Source of the DNA: Phascolarctos cinereus
Taxonomy: Eukaryota > Chordata > Mammalia > Diprotodontia > Phascolarctidae
DNA: 64,000 bases
Reading direction: 5' to 3'
NCBI RefSeq assembly: GCF_002099425.1
Contig: NW_018344185.1
Location: forward strand, 2,867,001 to 2,931,000
The translations under genes were made by a program, and so were the position numbers. Shown piece after piece: positions 58,806 to 64,000 of this stretch; the first letter of the stretch is position 1; every line of letters begins with the position of its first letter. Below the pieces are notes generated by a model that saw nothing but the letters and a program-made list of their open reading frames with translations, did no database searches and had not been told where the DNA came from.

Positions 58806-59135
58806 CTGATGAAATTTTAGAAGGAGGCATTAGCATTTGGAGAGATGGGGAAAGGCCTCATGAAGGAGGTGATGTTTGAGCTGAGCTTTGAAGGAAACTA
58901 GGAATTCTAAGAGACAGAGACACATATTTCAAGCATGAATAGAAAGTATATGCAAAGACAAAGAGATGAGAGATGGGATGTCTTGTATGAAGAATAAGAA
59001 AGCCAGTTTGACTGCACTTCAGAGTGCATGAAGGGTAGTAATGCATGAGGCTGGAAGGGCAGGCTGAGCCAGGTCATGAAGGGTTTTAACTGACAAATAG
59101 ATGAGTTTGTATTTAGTCCTAGAGATAAGAGGAAG

Positions 59136-59955
59136 ACTTGCTCCCTCTACCTCTCTTGCACTCACTGAGTACCAGTGTGACCCTCCTGATGACAGCTCCC
59201 CAGGCCACTCTTTCCAATACTGGTTGCACTTTCAATACACCCTAACTCATTGGTTGCGCTGCCAGAGTTGAACTACTCCTTGCTCCCCAATGCCATTTCC
59301 AGGCTCTTTGTCTACCACCATCACTCAGTAATCTTTTCTCCTTTGAGGTTCATTCAATCCTGTCCTGGTAGCTGTACATAGATTTCTAGGACACATCCTT
59401 GTTTCTTTTTTGGGGGTGGGGGGAGGCAATCAGGGTTAAGTGACTTGCCCAGGGTCACACAGCTAGTAAGTGTCAAGTGTCTGAGGCCTCATTTGAACTC
59501 AGGTCATCCTGATTTCAGGGCTGGTGTCCTGTGCCACAACTGTGCCACTTAGCTGCCCCCACACTGTTCTTTTCCTAAATGAGTTCAGCACTTGGCCCAC
59601 AATTTTTCTCTCCTCTAGTGATCTCTTAATTGTCACATCTAATGGACTTTGCTCAATCTTCATCCTTCTTGACCTCTGCAAGCTGTTACATTGTTGATCA
59701 CCTTTTCCTCCTTGATACTTTCTTCTCTTTAGGTTTTCAGGACACTACTCTCTCCTGGGTCTCCTCCCAACTATCTGGCCTCTCTTCAATCTCCTTTGCT
59801 AGATCTTCATCCAGTAAGTCATGCCTGCTAACAAGGAGTGTCCCCCAAGGCTATATACTAAGCTCTTTTCTCAAAATATACTATTTTCACTGGGTGATCT
59901 CATCAGCTCCCAAGGATCAAATTATCTCTATGCAGATGATTCCTTCCCAGATACT
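59136..59955 (+). mobile_element. L2 LINE RT 5' region, interrupted by SINE
   Basis: 59630-59955 translates in parts to LDTFFSLGFQDTTLSWVSSQ and SVPQGYILSS, the L2 reverse-transcriptase signatures (GF-DTTLSW, VPQGS-L). 59136-59400 is less certain. Confidence 0.65.
59403..59562 (-). mobile_element. tRNA-derived SINE (WSINE1-like)
   Basis: ggcaatcagggttaagtgac, ccagggtcacacagctagta, catttgaactcaggtcatcc, ending ccacttagctgcccc. Confidence 0.9.
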
Positions 59956-60105
59956 CCGTACTGTCTAGAGTTATTTTAAATGGGGTTTCTCTGATAATCT
60001 CTTCTAGCAGGGTTTTGTTTGTAATATATAGGAATGTTGCCGATCTATGCAGATTTACATTTTCAGATCTACTTGTGCCACTGCTTCTATCTTCTACATG
60101 TATCT
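59956..60105 (-). mobile_element. Old L1 LINE ORF2 fragment, antisense
   Basis: tctagagttattttaaatgg, ttgtttgtaatatataggaa, gatctatgcagatttacatt match reversed marsupial L1 ORF2. Confidence 0.65.
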
Positions 60106-60809
60106 TTGAAAAATCCAGGTGCACTGAAGCCTCCTATGCATCTAAGTCTGCTTAAATAGTTCTCTCAATCTTTCTCCCTTAGAATTGTCTTGTTGAGAGC
60201 ATTATTACATCTTGATCTAATCTCAGTGACACCTATAAAGTTGAATTTATCTCTTTGCATTAAGACCTTTAGTTCAATTTGTTTATTACCAATATTTAGT
60301 GAATTTGTGTATAGACACTTTAGGCTATGAGTACTACTACTGTTTTTCTTAGATTATTTCTTTCTTTTCTTTTTTTCTTTTTTCTTTTTTTTGGTGAGGC
60401 AATTAGGGTTACACAGCTAGTGAGTGTTATGTGTCTGAGGCCAGATTTAAACTCAGGTCCTCCTAGCTGCCCCTTTCTTGGATTATATCATGTAAACCAC
60501 TGAATATCTCCATTGCTAATCTTCATTCTACATTATGGCACAAGTATTAATCATTTTATGTAGTTACCTTTCTTTCTTCCCTCTCCCTTTTCATTTTAAA
60601 GTGTTCTTGGTAAGAAGCACACATCTCCAAGCAAATTTATGAGAAGAAGCATATAAAATGAAGAAAAGTAAAAGCACAAATAGTGAACAAAATAAGTATA
60701 ATTAAAGACAAATTTAAAAGGCAACAAAACTCAGATTTTATTTAAAAGTTTACATTAACAGCACACAAATATTTGTTCCATTCTTATTAATAACAATGAC
60801 AACGTCAGT
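60106..60809. other. Intron with an internally deleted SINE
   Basis: 60385-60476 is a minus-strand WSINE1-like SINE missing internal blocks (gtgaggcaattagggttaca, then gtcctcctagctgccc), flanked by TTCTTAGATTAT and TTCTTGGATTAT. The rest is unassigned. Confidence 0.6.
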
Positions 60810-61045
60810 GAAAACAATAGCTGCCATTTTTAGTGATTTACAATTGCTATGTACTTGATGTACACTGTCTCATCTGATAATCACAACCACCTGTAAAGTA
60901 GGTGATATAATTATTGCCATTTGAACAATGAAGAAATTGAGGGCTGACAGATTTGATTATAAATCACCCAAGGTTACATGACTATTAATCCAAGCATTCA
61001 GACTCCAAATTCAATTCTCTACGATACCACTGCTGCCCCCTCACA
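60810..61045 (-). mobile_element. CORE-SINE (MIR-like)
   Basis: caatagctgccatttttagt, tgaacaatgaagaaattgag, ggttacatgactattaatcc. Confidence 0.65.
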
Positions 61046-61069
61046 CCAAAGATAGTTAATTCTACACCG

Positions 61070-61270
61070 GGAAAAACACTAATTCTAGTCTCAGCTCTGC
61101 CACTAGGGAGTTGTTAACCTTAAGCAAGTCACTTACCTTTCTAGGGTCTGGTTTCCTTATTTGTTTAAAAAAAAAAAAGAAAAAGAAAAGAAAAGGAAGA
61201 AAAAAAAGAAAGGGAAGGGAAGAGGAAGATCAGACCAGAAGGCCTGTCAGGACCTATCAAGTTTTAACAT
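61070..61270 (+). mobile_element. MIR-like SINE with A/GA-rich expansion
   Basis: ctagtctcagctctgccact, ccttaagcaagtcacttacc, tggtttccttatttgttt, then an AAAGAAAGGGA tract at 61165-61228. Confidence 0.7.
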
Positions 61271-61274
61271 GCTT

Positions 61275-63025
61275 TACGTATCTATTAAACTAAAACTTCA
61301 GTAATGCAAAGAGAATTTTAAAAATTACAATATACTTTATGCTGCATGGTTTTGTTTTGTTTTTTTAAAACAGCTTTTCCTACAGAGAGATGATAGGATG
61401 AGAGAGGAAGCAAAGGTGCTGAGAGTGTTTTCACCATTTATTTTGGTCAACCAATTACTCATTATTTCTTGAATAATTTAGCAGCATCATTAGTAGATGA
61501 TGAATTATCATGGCCTAATAACTCCAGAGGTGGGAAATAATCAGCAGGGCATGACTGCATAAAGCTGTCAGGAGCATTGTTTCTCTATCTCCTGGGATAA
61601 TTCATGGTAAAGAAAACAGAAAAACAAACCATCTGGTATTCCACAAGTTTTATCCTTCAAACTTGGGACTCTGGGAAATGCCAGCTTATGCTTGCCTATC
61701 AACTCCTCTGGGGCAGCTGAAGTTGGCTCTGCATAACAACCGTTCATACAGCTTGTCAAAATATGGTTAATTCTGGACACAACAAAATATTCATAGAACA
61801 CAGGGCTGGGAATGGAGGGAGGAAAAGTTAAGAGAGACTGACTCTGAAAATGAAAATAAAAATAAAATTGGGGAGGAAAAAGTCCCACGAGGCCTTCAAA
61901 CCAATTGTCAACGATGTCAATTAAAATTCATCATTCATTATATCATCATCATTTTTGGCCATGTTCCTCTGCACCAAAATTTCTGATTCATTTGTTTTCA
62001 GTGGCCATATGTTGAATACTTTCTTTCCTCATAGTTTGTCCCAGCTTTTGCTTTTAACATCTGATTTATATTCACTGACTCCGATTTCCAAAGCCCTTAG
62101 AGTATACAGACTACACTGGACTCGACAAACAGAATTATATAAGCCTCATAACTCATGATTCATTAATACTTGGAACAGAGTTTCCAATTCATTGGGCTTA
62201 CCCCTACACACAATATGTCCCTATATTTGAGTTTAGGATTTAGCCTTGGATTTATTGCTCTATTTGTGTTATTTGTTTGTCTAACTTTAGACTATGCTGA
62301 GTTTTGCCAGGCAGGGACAGTTGTTTCATTAGAATTATCTCCTTCTCTGATCCTTTCCATCCTGCCCTTCTTGCTCAATTTTCATTCATTTCAGTTCTAA
62401 GGGATACTATCACTACATCTCTAACTCTTAGCCTGCCCATTGGATCAGAAAGCAGTTCAGAGCAAAGTACCAAGAAAATACAAGCAGTGCTCTGCTCATC
62501 ATAGCCTTTCCAACAAACTCACAATGGTCCAGGACTTTGATTTAACTCAAAGGCCCCCAGGCTACACCACCAGGTTTGGAAAGGAATTTTCTTTTATAAC
62601 AAAGGGAGTCTCCTCCCCACCAGCAGCCATCTGGGTTTCAAAAGAGAGAAAGCCAGAGGCAAAATGCTTTCATTTGGGTCCCCCACCACCACCACCAAAA
62701 GAAAGCTGCCTTTTCACCCGAAGGATTCCTCAAAAGTACAGACACTGAGGAGGGACCAAATAGAAACACTCATCATTCAAATGTCACCCATGGGAAAGGA
62801 ATCTAAGGAGAAATCTGGAAAGCCAGGAAATAATCTCCCCTTCCCATCCTCCCTATAAGGACTCCTTTTCTCTACCCTCATACAGCAGTCAAATAATATA
62901 AATTTATATTCATTTGGATGTTTAAAAGCATGGTAAAAATGTGACTTGTTTTTACTGTGTTCTAAGTCATTTTCATTTGTTTTTTCTAACTAGGCTGCCA
63001 CCTCCTTGTAGTTGGGGCGCCTGTG
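61275..63025. other. Repeat-poor CCDC93 intron stretch
   Basis: About 1.75 kb without a recognised repeat. 61440-61960 is rich in TAAT and ATTA homeodomain-like cores. Open frames 62440-62748 (102 codons, proline run) and 61888-61568 (106 codons) have no recognised homology, and I found no missing CCDC93 exon here. Confidence 0.35.
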
Positions 63026-63029
63026 TTTT

Positions 63030-63215
63030 TGAAGACAACAAACATTCATTGTACATTGTACTGAGCTAGGAACTGTAGTAGAAACACAATTTAGATGAGA
63101 CTTCCTTTTTTGCCCTCATGAAACTTACAGTCTATGGAGAGGAGGGAGATGACAAGACATCAACATAGATGGCTACAACACACAATGTTATTATATGACA
63201 AATACATTAAAAAAG
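63030..63215 (-). mobile_element. L2 LINE 3' end, reversed
   Basis: aacattcattgtacattgta, gagctaggaactgtagtaga, ccctcatgaaacttacagtc. Confidence 0.65.
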
Positions 63216-63424
63216 ACAAAAACATTATATGAGTGCTCTGAAAACTTAAACTGCCTTAAAAACGTTAAGTGGTGTCAATATTATTAAAATAATTTATGGA
63301 GACACAGTCCCTAGCATCCCAAATACACAACCAAATTAACACTGACTCACCCAGGAAGAATACTTTAGAATGTGGTATTGAGAACCTGACTAGACCTGGG
63401 CTTTTAGCTATCCAGTCCAATTTT

Positions 63425-63560
63425 CTTTAAACACAGAACCTCAGAGGCAATTTGATGTAATGTATGGAAAGCTGGACTTGGAATCAGGACAGATCTGGTT
63501 TCAAAGCATACTGGCTGTGTGACTATGACCACTTAATCCTTTATGTCCCAGGCGCCGCTC
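63425..63560 (+). mobile_element. MIR-like SINE
   Basis: ttgatgtaatgtatggaaag, ggacttggaatcaggacaga, ggctgtgtgactatgaccac. Confidence 0.65.
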
Positions 63561-63564
63561 TAAC

Positions 63565-64000
63565 ATATAAATTGCAGAACTGATGCCTATCTTCATTGAT
63601 AGAGTGATTTTCCTCACTAGGAGATCCCTACACAAGTAAAATCAAATTCAATAAAAAAAAGAAAAATATAATATAATGGCTGTGATGCTATGATAGCATT
63701 GACAGTAATGTCAAACTCAAATGGCAAATAATCCATACATAAGGATACCTGTAGAGGCATAACAACTTAGTTTTAAAATGTAATGCTGTCTTTTACTATA
63801 TTTGTATTTATTTTGTTAAGCATTTCCCAATCATATATCTGGCTCTGTTTCACTTGTGACTGGCCCACGGTAATGTTAGGCACCTCTGCTCTGTACTTAG
63901 TGACTACTCAACTGGATATTGACTGGAAGGTGAATTATGGTGAACTGTGGGCTCCTACTTAATCACTTTGGCCACACATTTATGTTGGTGGCATCATAAC
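63565..64000. other. Unassigned intron stretch to window end
   Basis: 63800-63895 (ttgtgactggcccacggtaa) may be repeat-derived; nothing else recognised. CCDC93 should continue beyond. Confidence 0.25.

Larger units (their letters stand above)
57539..59135 (-). mobile_element. L2 LINE 3' region, split by another L2
   Basis: 57539-57690 (caatcaacaagcatttatta, ggaacttacattctatcagg) and 58806-59135 (ggaaaggcctcatgaaggag, gctgagctttgaaggaaact, gaagggttttaactgacaaa) are consecutive parts of one reversed L2. The gap is filled by an opposite-strand L2 and a SINE. Confidence 0.75.

Noticed and set aside
61568-61888. 106-codon minus-strand open frame, on the CCDC93 strand, considered as an upstream exon
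   Set aside because: Its translation does not resemble the human residues expected before QSEL, and no well-placed splice pair supports it.
62440-62748. 102-codon plus-strand open frame with a proline run
   Set aside because: No recognised domain, no splice context matching CCDC93, composition like surrounding noncoding DNA; most likely chance.
56810-64000. Further upstream CCDC93 exon
   Set aside because: I scanned for the reversed codons of the expected SAEIKQIVSEYAEK segment and found none, so it should lie past the window.

Overview
This window looks like nuclear DNA from a marsupial, probably an Australian (australidelphian) one. It carries many tRNA-derived SINEs whose right half resembles the WSINE1 form as I recall it, plus HAL1-type LINE derivatives, CORE-SINEs (MIR/THER1/MAR1-like), L2, L3/CR1 and old L1 pieces. 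It has no operons, no prokaryotic signals and almost no open frames longer than about 130 codons. The species call is inference from repeat flavour; no search was run.

The only protein-coding gene I can support is the 3' half of CCDC93, on the minus strand. CCDC93 is a coiled-coil subunit of the CCC/Commander endosomal recycling complex. I found twelve coding exons, in transcription order: 56809-56693, 52897-52835, 49342-49269, 46739-46658, 45996-45925, 45195-45124, 42110-42002, 38878-38796, 31581-31544, 30044-29960, 26222-26109 and 15403-15350 (stop). They sum to 963 nt, an unbroken frame of 320 residues plus stop, about half of the roughly 630-residue mammalian protein. Phases agree at every junction. 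One intron (49268 to 46740) appears to be GC-AG. The 5' exons, including the N-terminal domain, lie beyond base 64000. About 60% of the window is CCDC93 intron.

Bases 1 to about 15000 lie downstream of CCDC93. They hold no gene I recognise, only layered repeats: a 3.2-kb HAL1-like element with matching target-site duplications (559-3785), a second HAL1 3' part (6772-7924, minus), L2, L3/CR1 and L1 fragments, and SINEs. In human, DDX18 is the downstream neighbour; I saw no DDX18 exon here.

The introns hold a 7SL (SRP RNA) retropseudogene (19380-19563), a 5'-complete but 3'-truncated L1/HAL1 start (20288-21362), an old L1 carrying a HAL1 and a SINE insertion (35286-37115), three foldback hAT-type elements, five copies of a second hAT-like family, a poly(A)-only insertion flanked by a perfect 15-bp duplication (33945-34006), and a stack of L2-in-L2 with a SINE on top (57539-59135). 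No endogenous retrovirus with recognisable gag, pol or env was seen. No wholly new system was found; the best leads are the GC-AG intron, a short CCDC93 linker, the hairpin-forming hAT remnants and the retroelement layering.
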